Shown one piece after another: positions 23,583-31,153 of a stretch of DNA of 36,815 bases. The DNA is from an uncultured Prevotellaceae bacterium (GTDB lineage Bacteria > Bacteroidota > Bacteroidia > Bacteroidales > Bacteroidaceae): assembly GCA_900318115.1 (NCBI GenBank), contig ONJJ01000051.1, positions 1 through 36,815 of the forward strand, in the 5' to 3' direction. The stretch's first letter is position 1. Each line of letters starts with the position of its first letter. Under the pieces are notes generated by a model. The model was given only the letters and a program-made list of their open reading frames with translations, was not told the origin of the DNA and made no database searches. The translations under genes were made by a program, and so were the position numbers.

Positions 23583-24452
23583 TTGAAGACCTCCTTCCTT
23601 TCCTTCCTCCTCCTCGCCCTGACCACCCTCACCGCCCTGGCCCAGGAGCTCACCGTAGGGACTTATAACATCCGCAATCGCAACGACAGCGACAGCCTTC
23701 GCGGCGACGTATGGACACGTCGCTGCCGTGTCATGTGCGACCAACTGAACTGGGAAAGCCCTGACGTCTTCGGCACCCAGGAAGTACTCCACCGCCAACT
23801 CCTCGACATGTTACAGAACCTCGACGGATATGACTACATCGGCGTCGGACGCGACGATGGCAAGCAGGACGGCGAGTACGCCGCCATCTTCTACAAGAAA
23901 GACCGCGTGCGACTGCTCGACAGCGGCAACTTCTGGCTCAACGAGACACCCGACCGACCCGCACTCGGATGGGACGCCGCATGCATTCGCATCTGCACCT
24001 GGGGACGATTCCTCGACCTGCGCAGCGGCAAGGAATTTCTGTTCCTAAACCTCCATATGGACCACGTAGGAAAGGTCGCACGACGCGAAGCTGCCAAACT
24101 CGTCAGCCAACGCATAGAACAAATGGCCGAGGGCAAGCGACTCACCATCCTCACCGGAGACTTCAACGTCGATCAGCGCAACGAAATATATTCCATATTC
24201 ACCCAGTCAGGACTACTCAAGGACTGCTACGAAGCCACACGACTGCGCTTCGCCGAGAACGGCACCTTCAACAGCTTCGACGCCGCGTCCCACACCACCT
24301 CCCGCATCGACCACATCTTCGTCACTGCCGCTGCCAACGTAGATGCCTATGCCGTCCGCACAGACTCCTACTGGACGCAGAACGCCGACGGCACCACCAC
24401 ACGCCGCACCCCCTCCGACCACTACCCCGTCTTCGCCCGCATCCGCTTTTGA
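23583..24452 (+). CDS. secreted endonuclease/exonuclease/phosphatase-fold hydrolase
   Basis: 289 residues from a TTG at 23583, placed directly before a signal peptide (KTSFLSFLLLALTTLTALAQE). Motifs of the EEP superfamily follow: TVGTYNIRN, FGTQEVL with the metal Glu, LNLHMDHVG, the LTGDFNVDQ pair, RIDHIFV and the final SDHYPVFARI with the catalytic Asp-His. Family knowledge: metal-dependent phosphodiester hydrolysis; Bacteroidales secreted members may act on nucleic acids, phospholipids or sugar phosphates, so the substrate is open. It converges on the Nudix gene with a five-base gap. The leader is the AT-rich end of the intergenic element. Confidence 0.88.
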   Translation: MKTSFLSFLLLALTTLTALAQELTVGTYNIRNRNDSDSLRGDVWTRRCRVMCDQLNWESPDVFGTQEVLHRQLLDMLQNLDGYDYIGVGRDDGKQDGEYAAIFYKKDRVRLLDSGNFWLNETPDRPALGWDAACIRICTWGRFLDLRSGKEFLFLNLHMDHVGKVARREAAKLVSQRIEQMAEGKRLTILTGDFNVDQRNEIYSIFTQSGLLKDCYEATRLRFAENGTFNSFDAASHTTSRIDHIFVTAAANVDAYAVRTDSYWTQNADGTTTRRTPSDHYPVFARIRF

Positions 24453-24457
24453 CTTCG

Positions 24458-24853
24458 CTATAACCTCACGCCTATCTTCAATTTCCTTACTAAATCCCTG
24501 TCTGCAGGCAGCCAGTTGACACTCTCCAAGTCACCCTTGTTGAGCCACTTCGCTGCCTCATGTTCCTTCAACTGCAAGTGCCCGCTCTCAACGTGGCACA
24601 AATAGCAATGCATGGTCAAGTGAAATTGAGGATAATCCCATTCCACCGTCTCCAAAAACCGCTCTATCACGATGCGGGTCTCCAGTTCTTCCCATATCTC
24701 CCGTTGCAAAGCCTCCTCTGGCGTCTCCCCCACTTCCATCTTTCCGCCGGGAAATTCCCACCAATCCTTCCACTCGCCATACCCCCGCTGCGTAGCGAAG
24801 ATACGCCCTCGCTCATCATGGATAATAGCTGCTACTACTTCTATCTGTTTCAT
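24458..24853 (-). CDS. MutT-type Nudix hydrolase
   Basis: 131 residues. The Nudix box is complete: GGKMEVGETPEEALQREIW followed by EELE (about residues 36-58, pattern GX5EX7REUXEEXGU with a Glu in place of the final Gly position). The N-terminus MKQIEVVAAIIHDERGRIFATQR and the C-terminus WLPADRDLVRKL resemble (8-oxo)-dGTP pyrophosphohydrolases. Family knowledge: removes oxidised or surplus nucleoside triphosphates, releasing pyrophosphate. Cytoplasmic. It has its own minus-strand promoter about 55 bases upstream (24910-24917) and runs toward the EEP hydrolase. Confidence 0.93.
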   Translation of the reverse strand: MKQIEVVAAIIHDERGRIFATQRGYGEWKDWWEFPGGKMEVGETPEEALQREIWEELETRIVIERFLETVEWDYPQFHLTMHCYLCHVESGHLQLKEHEAAKWLNKGDLESVNWLPADRDLVRKLKIGVRL

Positions 24854-24909
24854 AACTTATGCAATTTCTCTTCGGTTAACATCTTCCATTTATTTGAAAT
24901 TTAATGGTA

Positions 24910-24917
24910 CAAAGGTA
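24910..24917 (-). promoter_or_regulatory. -7 element of the mutT-like gene promoter
   Basis: The minus strand reads TACCTTTG, a full match to TAnnTTTG, with a predicted start of transcription about 50 bases before the ATG. A well-spaced -33 element was not seen. Confidence 0.5.
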
Positions 24918-25063
24918 GTGATTTATTCTCAATTTCTTTCATCCATCGTTAATTAATCCTTGTTTCTGTCTTGCATTTATGCTTTTTTGTGACAATTCAT
25001 AGTAAATCACACCAAAAATCGCATTTTATTGAGAATTTGTATTTCTGTTTGAAAAGAATAGCT

Positions 25064-25071
25064 TATCTTTG
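25064..25071 (+). promoter_or_regulatory. -7 element of the hipBST operon promoter
   Basis: TATCTTTG matches TAnnTTTG. TTTG elements occur at 25036 and 25048 but neither is at ideal spacing. The leader of about 85 bases to the ATG at 25165 contains the first copy of the 68-bp repeat. HipB-type proteins usually repress their own promoter; an operator was not identified. Confidence 0.5.
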
Positions 25072-25090
25072 CACCGAAATCGCAATATAT

Positions 25091-25158
25091 TGGATAAATT
25101 GCTTGCGCTCGGCATAACTCAAACAGGCTTGGCTCTGCGCTCGCTTACTCGCAATTTT
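25091..25158 (+). repeat. 68-bp repeat, copy upstream of hipB
   Basis: It starts TGGATAAATTGCT and ends CGCAATTTT. It aligns without gaps to the copy at 26739-26806, with 54 of 68 positions identical by hand count. It sits in the 5' leader of hipB. Confidence 0.8.
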
Positions 25159-25164
25159 AAGATT

Positions 25165-25386
25165 ATGACACAGCAGGAAATAGGGAATGCCATCAAGGAA
25201 AGGCGGAAAAAATTGGGTGTCAACCAACAAACATTGGCAGACTTGGCAAGTGTGGCCGTAAACACTGTCGTTGCCATTGAACGCGGAGAGGGTAACCCTC
25301 AGCTCGCCACCTTGCTTACGATACTGGATACATTGGGTCTTCAAATAGACATTAACATCAAGCAACTTGACTATGAGACAATGTAA
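25165..25386 (+). CDS. hipB: HipB-like antitoxin, Xre-type DNA-binding protein
   Basis: 73 residues from the ATG at 25165 (MTQQEIGNAIKERRK). The open frame extends 32 codons upstream, but those codons are the 68-bp repeat and lack coding character. The helix-turn-helix is clear: LGVNQQTLADLASVAVNTVVAIERGE, then NPQLATLLTILDTLGL, an Xre/Cro fold. Family knowledge: HipB binds the operator of its own operon and holds the HipA/HipT kinase inactive. It overlaps the hipS start by 14 bases, which shows tight translational coupling. The order B-S-T is that of HipBST modules. Confidence 0.88.
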   Translation: MTQQEIGNAIKERRKKLGVNQQTLADLASVAVNTVVAIERGEGNPQLATLLTILDTLGLQIDINIKQLDYETM

Positions 25387-25681
25387 GGTTTATGTTCACG
25401 ACATGGAGGCTGGCATCTTGCAAGAAACCGATGCCAGAGAATATGTGTTCACCTATAACGAGAATTATCAAGGTGAACCAGTATGTCTGGCAATGCCTGT
25501 CAGAAAAGAGTCTTACCGTTCCAACCATCTCTTTCCTTATTTTTATAACATGTTGTCTGAAGGCTCCAATCGTCAGGTGCAATCCATGTTGCATCATATC
25601 GATGAAAACGATGATTTTGGCATCATGCTTGCAACAGCCGGGCACGATACCATCGGAGCCGTAACCATTAAACCGATGTGA
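25373..25681 (+). CDS. hipS: HipS-like small subunit (HipA N-terminal domain)
   Basis: 102 residues from the ATG at 25373. It matches the stand-alone N-terminal subdomain of HipA kinases: GILQETDAREYVFTYNENYQGEPVCLAMPVRKESY, then the LFPYFYNMLSEG stretch typical of HipA N-domains. Family knowledge: in the tripartite E. coli HipBST system, this fragment is a separate protein and serves as the antitoxin that counteracts HipT. Here it lies between hipB and the kinase, overlapping hipB by 14 bases and ending 2 bases before the hipT ATG. It cannot act as a kinase alone. An earlier TTG at 25367 is unlikely to be the start. Confidence 0.85.
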   Translation: MRQCKVYVHDMEAGILQETDAREYVFTYNENYQGEPVCLAMPVRKESYRSNHLFPYFYNMLSEGSNRQVQSMLHHIDENDDFGIMLATAGHDTIGAVTIKPM

Positions 25682-25683
25682 AG

Positions 25684-26691
25684 ATGATTGAGGTCAATGT
25701 TTGCCCTTCCACCTTGCAGGAAGGCTTTACCACCTATTCCCCTGTAGCCCGAAAACTATTGTTTGACGGGAAGGAGGTTTTTCATGTGTTGGATTTTGAC
25801 AGTCCCAACAACGAAAGTGCCGACAATGAAGCCTATCTGAAGAATGTAGGACGAATCTCGCTTTCTGGTGTTCAACCCAAGGCGAGTTTGGTGCTGGATA
25901 GTGAGGGACATTTGGTAAAGCCGGCCGAAGGTGAACGTGGAACATACATCTTGAAACCGGCTCCTTCATCCTATGCTTTGCTTGACCGCAAGCATTGTCC
26001 AGCCAACGAACATTTGACCATGCAGTTGGCCTCACAAGTCTATCACATTGAGACTGCCGCCAATGGCATTTGTTTCTTCCAAGATGGTGAAGCCGCCTAT
26101 CTTTGCCGTCGCTTTGATGTCGGTCCCAGCGGCCAGAAGTATAGCCAGGAAGATTTTGCTTCTCTTGCTGGACTGACAAACGCCAACGGAGGCAGTGATT
26201 TCAAATATAGCAATCTGAGTTATGAGGAATGTGCAGACATCATTCGCAAGTATGTTAAGGCTGCTCCTGTTGAAATCCTGAAATTCTTCCGTATCATCGT
26301 ATTCAATTATCTTACCCTCAATGACGATGCTCACCTAAAGAACTTCTCACTAATCAACCGAGGTGACGGAGAATACCACCTCACCCCTGCCTACGACCTC
26401 ATCAATACCAGTCTGCATTTGAGGATGCCTCGCATCTTCGCACTCAACAAAGGGTTATTCAAAGAAGGCATGCAACTATCCGATACAAGAACGGTAAGCA
26501 GAAAAGACTTCGAGGAGTTTGGAAGACGCATTGGTATGACTGCAAGATTAGTGAAACGAGAAATAGATTTCTTTGCTATGGAACATCCGTTGGCAAAGGA
26601 ACTCATCGACCGCTCCTTCTTGTCGGATTCCTTGAAACGCAGCTACTGGCTTTCGTACAACTATCGACGTGCAACGTTGGGATTTAAATGA
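25684..26691 (+). CDS. hipT: HipT-like Ser/Thr kinase toxin
   Basis: 335 residues from the ATG at 25684; a GTG at 25678 overlapping the hipS stop is an alternative start. It is the HipA kinase core without the N-terminal subdomain. Residues 56-64 contain a Gly-rich loop with Ser59-Leu-Ser61 (GRISLSGVQPK), the S-x-S arrangement in which HipT autophosphorylates. The catalytic loop is LNDDAHLKNFSLI (Asp at about 214-215) and the metal-binding Asp is in LTPAYDLINTS. Family knowledge: E. coli HipA phosphorylates glutamyl-tRNA synthetase and HipT phosphorylates tryptophanyl-tRNA synthetase; the target here is unknown. All active-site residues appear intact. The gene is AT-richer than the housekeeping genes to the left. 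Confidence 0.9.
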   Translation: MIEVNVCPSTLQEGFTTYSPVARKLLFDGKEVFHVLDFDSPNNESADNEAYLKNVGRISLSGVQPKASLVLDSEGHLVKPAEGERGTYILKPAPSSYALLDRKHCPANEHLTMQLASQVYHIETAANGICFFQDGEAAYLCRRFDVGPSGQKYSQEDFASLAGLTNANGGSDFKYSNLSYEECADIIRKYVKAAPVEILKFFRIIVFNYLTLNDDAHLKNFSLINRGDGEYHLTPAYDLINTSLHLRMPRIFALNKGLFKEGMQLSDTRTVSRKDFEEFGRRIGMTARLVKREIDFFAMEHPLAKELIDRSFLSDSLKRSYWLSYNYRRATLGFK

Positions 26692-26738
26692 TGCGATTAC
26701 ACTTTTCCAAGGTGCTTTTGCCTCTTTTTGTACACTTT

Positions 26739-26806
26739 TGGATAAATTGCTCACGCTCAGCATTGCTTAAGCAAGCTTAGCACTGCATTCGCTAAATCGC
26801 AATTTT
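26739..26806 (+). repeat. 68-bp repeat, copy downstream of hipT
   Basis: This is the same length and orientation as the copy at 25091-25158, with 54 of 68 identical bases. It contains the palindrome TTGCTTAAGCAA. Together the two copies bracket the three-gene HipBST unit, about 1.7 kb. Confidence 0.8.
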
Positions 26807-26813
26807 CTTCGGA

Positions 26814-26893
26814 GGGCAGCGCGCTGCATACCACCATGCAGCACGTTACATCGCCTCATCCAGCACGCTGCATCCCGTCCTGCAGCGTGCTGG
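26814..26893. repeat. pair of GC-rich hairpins after hipBST
   Basis: The second hairpin is perfect over 13 bp: CCAGCACGCTGCA (26860-26872) and TGCAGCGTGCTGG (26881-26893) around an 8-base loop, followed by ATTTTCT. A weaker related hairpin (GCGCTGCAT with ATGCAGCAC) precedes it at about 26821-26845. GCTGCA words recur across both, so the hairpins may derive from each other. It could terminate hipBST transcription. The rest of the 26692-27067 gap holds the 68-bp repeat and the promoter of the next gene. Confidence 0.6.
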
Positions 26894-26970
26894 ATTTTCT
26901 GCTGCCACATGATGGCGGAAACATCGCTAATTCACTATTTTTATACGCCAAACTGAATATTTCCTCTCTT

Positions 26971-27005
26971 TTTGTGCCATATTATTGAAACTTTCGTTAT
27001 CTTTG
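26971..27005 (+). promoter_or_regulatory. promoter of the GIY-YIG gene
   Basis: TATCTTTG at 26998-27005 matches the -7 consensus, with TTTG at 26971-26974 (23-base spacing, slightly long). The leader would be about 55 bases. Confidence 0.5.
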
Positions 27006-27067
27006 CGGCGGAAATAGGCAGGGGAGCGAGACCCCGCACGGCTTCAAGAAATGATTATATATAGCTT

Positions 27068-27943
27068 ATGGCAATACTGACAGTCTACACAAAACTATTA
27101 GACAAGACACTGGAAGGAGCACGCATTATCGAAATGGGCTCAACCAAGTCTTGCGAGTGTTTCGTCCTGCCGCGTGAGCAGGTGGCTGAGGTCGGTAAGA
27201 AACAGCCACACCTACAGCGGTATGGTTTCTACCTTCTTTTGGGCAAGGACAAACAGAATAGAAAGAAAGCTTATGTAGGTCAGACGAATGACTTTACTAC
27301 TCGCGTCACCGACCACAAGCAGAAGAAAGACTGGTGGGATACGGCTCTCGTCTTTGTGTCAAAGTCCAACGAAATCTACCCCAGTGAAGCACTCTATCTG
27401 GAATACCTCGGCTGGAAGGCAGCGACAGAAGCTGGCAACTATATCATTGATAATACGAAGGACATCAACGAGCCTCCTTTGTCAGAGGACAAGCAGAACG
27501 AGATGGAACTGTTCTTTGAGGACATTCAGTTCCTGACGCGCTTCTACGGCTGCCGCGTCTTCGACCGCCCCGAACGCCAGGCCACAGCTGAGAACTACAT
27601 CGAATTCACGATGTCGCTACCTAAATCTGGCCTCAAAGCAACCTTATACTTCTACAAGGAGAGTCAACGTTATGTGATAGCTGCAGGCAGTACCATAATG
27701 AGTCAGACCTGGGACAGTTGTTCTAAAGGTATGCAAGAATTTCGCAAGCAGGTGATCAGCGACAAGAAGCTGTGTCAGAATAATGGCGAACTATGCCAAC
27801 TGCTGCAAGACATAGAGATTCCCGAAACCAACTGTTCCCCCTCAGGTGCCGCCTCCTTCTGCGTGGGCACTTCGCGACAGGGAACCAAGGACTGGGAAGA
27901 TAAAGAAGGAAAGAAATATGCCACGGAGTGGTGGAAAGAATAA
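27068..27943 (+). CDS. GIY-YIG nuclease-family protein with DUF4357-like C-terminus
   Basis: 291 residues. Residues about 50-130 match a GIY-YIG domain: YGFYLLLGKDKQNRKKAYVG with the QTNDFTTRVTDHK helix carrying the conserved Arg, and later EALYLEYLGWKAA with the catalytic Glu. Residues about 185-285 resemble DUF4357 (TLYFYKESQRYVIAAGSTIM, then EFRKQVI). Family knowledge: proteins of this architecture are common in accessory and defence regions; the GIY-YIG domain is a metal-dependent nuclease, and the activity of this subgroup is not established. The GIY and YIG triplets are written GFY and AYV here. It lies between the HipBST module and the type I restriction locus. Confidence 0.82.
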   Translation: MAILTVYTKLLDKTLEGARIIEMGSTKSCECFVLPREQVAEVGKKQPHLQRYGFYLLLGKDKQNRKKAYVGQTNDFTTRVTDHKQKKDWWDTALVFVSKSNEIYPSEALYLEYLGWKAATEAGNYIIDNTKDINEPPLSEDKQNEMELFFEDIQFLTRFYGCRVFDRPERQATAENYIEFTMSLPKSGLKATLYFYKESQRYVIAAGSTIMSQTWDSCSKGMQEFRKQVISDKKLCQNNGELCQLLQDIEIPETNCSPSGAASFCVGTSRQGTKDWEDKEGKKYATEWWKE

Positions 27944-27973
27944 TGTTTTTTTGAATAATTCAATAACTGACTA

Positions 27974-28384
27974 ATGAAAAAGTTCATTGCTGTATTAGCT
28001 TTTGTTTCCCTTTCCCTTTCCAGTTTTGCTGATGTAAATGCAAGAGCTGTCAAATCTAGCGTAGAGGGTGGGCGATATGAAATCGTACAATCTGAAATAA
28101 CGCGAAAGCATACTTTCCTAATAGACAAGAAAAGTGGCTGGACTGCTCAATTGCAGGTAGACTCAAAGGGAAACAAAACTTGGGTTGGTATGAGATGTTT
28201 AGAGGCATATGACCCTGGGGATAGCGAAAGAAATGAGAACCATGATATCAATTACCAAATCTTCATGAGTGGCACTGCCGCAGAGGATTGCTTCCTCCTG
28301 AATATACATACTGGAAAGATTTGGCAGCTGTTTAGAGATCCTGAATGGAAAAATCTATATTGGGCCCCGATATATAAAAACTGA
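27974..28384 (+). CDS. small exported protein, unknown function
   Basis: 136 residues with a signal peptide (MKKFIAVLAFVSLSLSSFADV). The mature part is about 115 residues, probably beta-rich (YEIVQSEITRKHTFLIDKKSGWTAQLQ; INYQIFMSGTAAEDCFLLNIHTGKIWQLF; NLYWAPIYKN). A Lys-Ser-Gly-Trp strand and a final 'thing-measured-by-tag' pattern such as HTGKIWQLFRD resemble small periplasmic beta-propeller-like or sensor fragments, but I cannot name a family. It follows the GIY-YIG gene by 30 bases on the same strand and may share its transcript. AT-rich codon use suggests acquisition with the surrounding accessory genes. Confidence 0.65.
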   Translation: MKKFIAVLAFVSLSLSSFADVNARAVKSSVEGGRYEIVQSEITRKHTFLIDKKSGWTAQLQVDSKGNKTWVGMRCLEAYDPGDSERNENHDINYQIFMSGTAAEDCFLLNIHTGKIWQLFRDPEWKNLYWAPIYKN

Positions 28385-28483
28385 TTTTGAGACTACAGAG
28401 CCCTGAATCTCTCACATTGGGATTATGTGCAACTAAAGAGTTATATTGAAGACAATATCTAATAACAATCCTTTATAATAAAC

Positions 28484-29125
28484 ATGCAATTCAAGATATT
28501 AAATAAAATAATATGGCAGTGCCGCTTAACCAGCGTGACTCTTCATCCGATGAAGGATGGACACCAATTCGTATTGGCTAAATTTGGCAAATTAGATACG
28601 TTGGAATTCCTATTCAGTTATATATATAACGAACGTAATTATGAAGCTCTTTTCAATGATATGCAAACAAAACGAGTCCACACCATTGAGAGATTGTTGA
28701 TTGAGCTTCAGGAACGGTCTTATCATAAATTGACGTGGGATGACGTGGATAGAGGTATTTGCCAAAGAGATAAAATTGGCGAGATACAAAGGAATTCAGA
28801 GGGACGGCCCCTTATCTATTCCCAAATTGTTGTTTTTGCTCATCTGGATAATCGTTCGTTACCAGATGTCTACCAGATTTTAGAAAAAGAATACATTGAT
28901 ATTTCGTCCCCATGCGCCTCAAAGGCTTTAGAGTTCAACAATATTGATAGTTACCATGCAAAATTAGAAGCAAAGAGAAGGAAAGAAGAAATGGAACAAG
29001 ATGATTGGGAAGCCGGGGCTTATGAGGAGTATGAGGAACACAAATATGACGACATGGATTTATCGTCAGAAGAGCAAATAATGCGCGCGCTCGAGAATGG
29101 TGACGGAGAGTATCATGGATTTTAA
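28484..29125 (+). CDS. unrecognised cytoplasmic protein with acidic tail
   Basis: 213 residues. The N-terminal 140 residues look globular (FKILNKIIWQCRLTSVTLHPM; FLFSYIYNERNYEALFNDM; RPLIYSQIVVFAHLD). The last 60 residues are highly charged and acidic (EMEQDDWEAGAYEEYEEHKYDDMDLSSEEQ), probably an extended or coiled segment. No signal peptide, membrane segment or known motif is visible. AT-rich like its neighbours, it has 100 bases of leader after the previous gene with no clear promoter. I do not recognise it. The steady codon structure and length make it a credible gene. Confidence 0.6.
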   Translation: MQFKILNKIIWQCRLTSVTLHPMKDGHQFVLAKFGKLDTLEFLFSYIYNERNYEALFNDMQTKRVHTIERLLIELQERSYHKLTWDDVDRGICQRDKIGEIQRNSEGRPLIYSQIVVFAHLDNRSLPDVYQILEKEYIDISSPCASKALEFNNIDSYHAKLEAKRRKEEMEQDDWEAGAYEEYEEHKYDDMDLSSEEQIMRALENGDGEYHGF

Positions 29126-29174
29126 AACGAACTATGGCAACGACATATAAACATCCCGCAATGTTCCATCAGAC

Positions 29175-29240
29175 CTTCCGCAAGCGGAAGTGTCGCCTTT
29201 TAGTATGTATTTGGGAGCGGCCACCGCGAGGCTCCCGCTC
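29175..29240. repeat. hairpins in the 29126-29286 intergenic stretch
   Basis: CTTCCGC-AA-GCGGAAG is a perfect 7-bp palindromic hairpin at 29175-29190. A second, GC-rich hairpin uses GGGAGC (29213-29218) with GCTCCC (29231-29236), in competition with GAGCGG/CCGCTC. The GC-rich sequence is set within AT-rich surroundings. It may be a small dispersed repeat or a terminator without a T-run. Confidence 0.45.
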
Positions 29241-29286
29241 CAGTATTTGAGAATCGAAACATCATTAACATCAAAATATTAAAAAA

Positions 29287-29535
29287 ATGAAAACTACAAT
29301 TATTACTCCAGCAATCAAGGTTATTGCTGTTATATCTTTAATTTTGGGCATAGCCCAATTCATCCAAGGAATAGATGATTCCTCTTATTCTGGAACTAGG
29401 AGTCAGGGTGATATGGAAATCACCTATGGCATCTTTATGATTATCTGGTCCTTTGTAATATATGGCTTCAGCTATATCGTTAAAGCAGCTTACATCTATA
29501 TCCAAAAGAACGAAGAGTCTGAGAGCAAATCATAA
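29287..29535 (+). CDS. small two-helix membrane protein
   Basis: 82 residues with two hydrophobic segments: about residues 9-27 (IKVIAVISLILGIAQFIQG) and about 43-70 (ITYGIFMIIWSFVIYGFSYIVKAAYI), linked by a polar loop with GTRSQGD. The C-terminus is charged (QKNEESESKS). It probably sits in the inner membrane. No family was recognised. It stands alone between intergenic hairpins and the hsdM relic, with AT-rich codon use. Confidence 0.6.
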   Translation: MKTTIITPAIKVIAVISLILGIAQFIQGIDDSSYSGTRSQGDMEITYGIFMIIWSFVIYGFSYIVKAAYIYIQKNEESESKS

Positions 29536-29585
29536 TTGTTTCAAATAATTTAAATTTAGTTTAAGAGGCCGGAATATAACGAGAT

Positions 29586-29666
29586 ATGGCAACAATGCAA
29601 GAACGTGCAGAACTGCACAAGACGATATGGAAGATTGCGAATGACCTGCGCAAAGCGACGTCGTGA
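29586..29666 (+). pseudogene. 26-codon relic of an hsdM N-terminus
   Basis: The short frame encodes ERAELHKTIWKIANDLR and then leaves the pattern (KATS, stop). HsdM proteins of a different subgroup begin with almost exactly this ELHKTIWKIANDLRG segment, continuing with a DGWDFKQYVLG stretch that is absent here. The functional hsdM that starts 42 bases downstream has an unrelated N-terminus (MAYESTFNAIDNILRNEAG). So this appears to be the leftover 5' end of another type I methylase gene at the same site, or a mini-gene maintained as a leader peptide. The match to the other subgroup is from recollection. Confidence 0.6.
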
Positions 29667-29707
29667 TTTGAGAGTAATAATAGATAGTTTCAAAAAGATG
29701 AGTAGAT

Positions 29708-31153
29708 ATGGCATACGAATCCACATTTAATGCAATAGATAATATCCTGCGGAACGAGGCGGGATGCTCGACGGAGCTGGATTATATTGAGCAGACGTCG
29801 TGGCTGCTGTTCCTGAAATACCTCGACGACCTGGAGGCCGAGCGCGAGATGGAGGCGCTGATGGCCGGCAAGGAGTATAAGCGCATCATCACGGGCTTCC
29901 TGCGCTGGACGCAGTGGGCCGCTCCGAAGAAGGCCGACGGCACGCCCGATGACATCAACTGCATGACGGGCCCCGACCTGCAGACGTTCGTCGATACGAA
30001 GCTCTTCCCCGCTTTGCGTAAGTTCCAGGAGACGGCCTCGTCGGCCTCGACGCTGGAGTATAAGATTGGCGAGATCTTCGCCGAGCTGCGCAACAAGATT
30101 ACTTCGGGCTACAACCTGCGCGAGATCATCAACCTCATCGACTCGCTCCACTTCCAGAGTGCCGAGGACAAGCATGAGATGACCGTGCTCTACGAGTCGA
30201 AGATTGCGCGCATGGGCAATGCCGGGCGCAACGGCGGCGAGTACTACACACCCCGTCCGCTGATTCGCACCATCGTAAAGGTAGTGAATCCACGCATCGG
30301 CGAGACGGTCTATGACCCTGCCTGCGGCTCGGCTGGCTTCCTATGCGAGGCCTTTGCTTATATGCAGCAGCAGGTGAAGAGCACGAAGGACGCGAGCGTG
30401 CTGCAGGAGAATACTTTCTTCGGCAAGGAGAAGAAGCCACTGCCCTATATCATCGCCACGATGAACATGATCTTCCACGGGGTGGCAGCGCCCAACATCA
30501 TCCGCGGCAACACGCTGGCGGAGAACCTCAGTCAGGTGCAGGAGAAGGACCGGAAAGACGTCATCCTCGCCAATCCCCCCTTCGGCGGTTCGGAGCGAGG
30601 CGAGGTGCTGCAGAACTTCGACCTGCGCACGAGCGAGACGGCCTATATGTTCATGCAGCATTTCATCAAGATGCTGCGCACGGGCGGCCGCGCAGGCATC
30701 GTCATCAAGAACACGTTCCTCTCCAACGGCGACGCGGCTGCGTTGCGCAAGATGCTGATGGAGCAGTGCAACCTGCATACCATCCTCGACCTGCCCAGCG
30801 GCGTGTTCCAAGGTGCAGGCGTGAAAACCGTGGTGCTCTTCTTCGACAAGGGAACGCCGACAAAGAAAATCTGGTACTACCAGCTGAACCCCGGGCGCAA
30901 CCTGGGCAAGACGAATGCGCTGAACGATGACGACCTCGCGGAGTTCATCGAGCTGCAGCGCACGAAGGCCGACAGCGAGAATTCGTGGACCATTGACCGC
31001 GCGTCATTGGGTGAGGACTGCGACCTGAGCGTGAAGAACCCGAATCGCGTAGAAGAGAAGGACGAGCGTAGCTCGAAGGAGATTGCCGAATCTCTCCTCT
31101 CGCTCCATAACGAGGCACAGGAATTGCTGAACAAGATAAAGGAGATGATATGA
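29708..31153 (+). CDS. hsdM: type I restriction-modification DNA methyltransferase HsdM
   Basis: 481 residues. The N-terminal helical domain (STELDYIEQTSWLLFLKYLDDLE) is followed by the adenine methyltransferase fold: GGEYYTPRPLIRTIV, the SAM-binding DPACGSAGF (about residues 202-210), and the catalytic ANPPFGG (about 288-294). LPSGVFQGAGVKTVVLFF is the conserved C-terminal strand. Family knowledge: N6-adenine methylation in an HsdM2-HsdS complex, protecting the host from HsdR cleavage. The stop overlaps the hsdS start by three bases, showing co-translation. It is GC-rich like the chromosome and unlike the AT-rich genes directly before it. Confidence 0.95.
   Translation: MAYESTFNAIDNILRNEAGCSTELDYIEQTSWLLFLKYLDDLEAEREMEALMAGKEYKRIITGFLRWTQWAAPKKADGTPDDINCMTGPDLQTFVDTKLFPALRKFQETASSASTLEYKIGEIFAELRNKITSGYNLREIINLIDSLHFQSAEDKHEMTVLYESKIARMGNAGRNGGEYYTPRPLIRTIVKVVNPRIGETVYDPACGSAGFLCEAFAYMQQQVKSTKDASVLQENTFFGKEKKPLPYIIATMNMIFHGVAAPNIIRGNTLAENLSQVQEKDRKDVILANPPFGGSERGEVLQNFDLRTSETAYMFMQHFIKMLRTGGRAGIVIKNTFLSNGDAAALRKMLMEQCNLHTILDLPSGVFQGAGVKTVVLFFDKGTPTKKIWYYQLNPGRNLGKTNALNDDDLAEFIELQRTKADSENSWTIDRASLGEDCDLSVKNPNRVEEKDERSSKEIAESLLSLHNEAQELLNKIKEMI

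Noticed and set aside
25069-25164. N-terminal extension of HipB
   Set aside because: These codons are the 68-bp repeat, which also occurs after hipT where it codes for nothing, so the ATG at 25165 is preferred.
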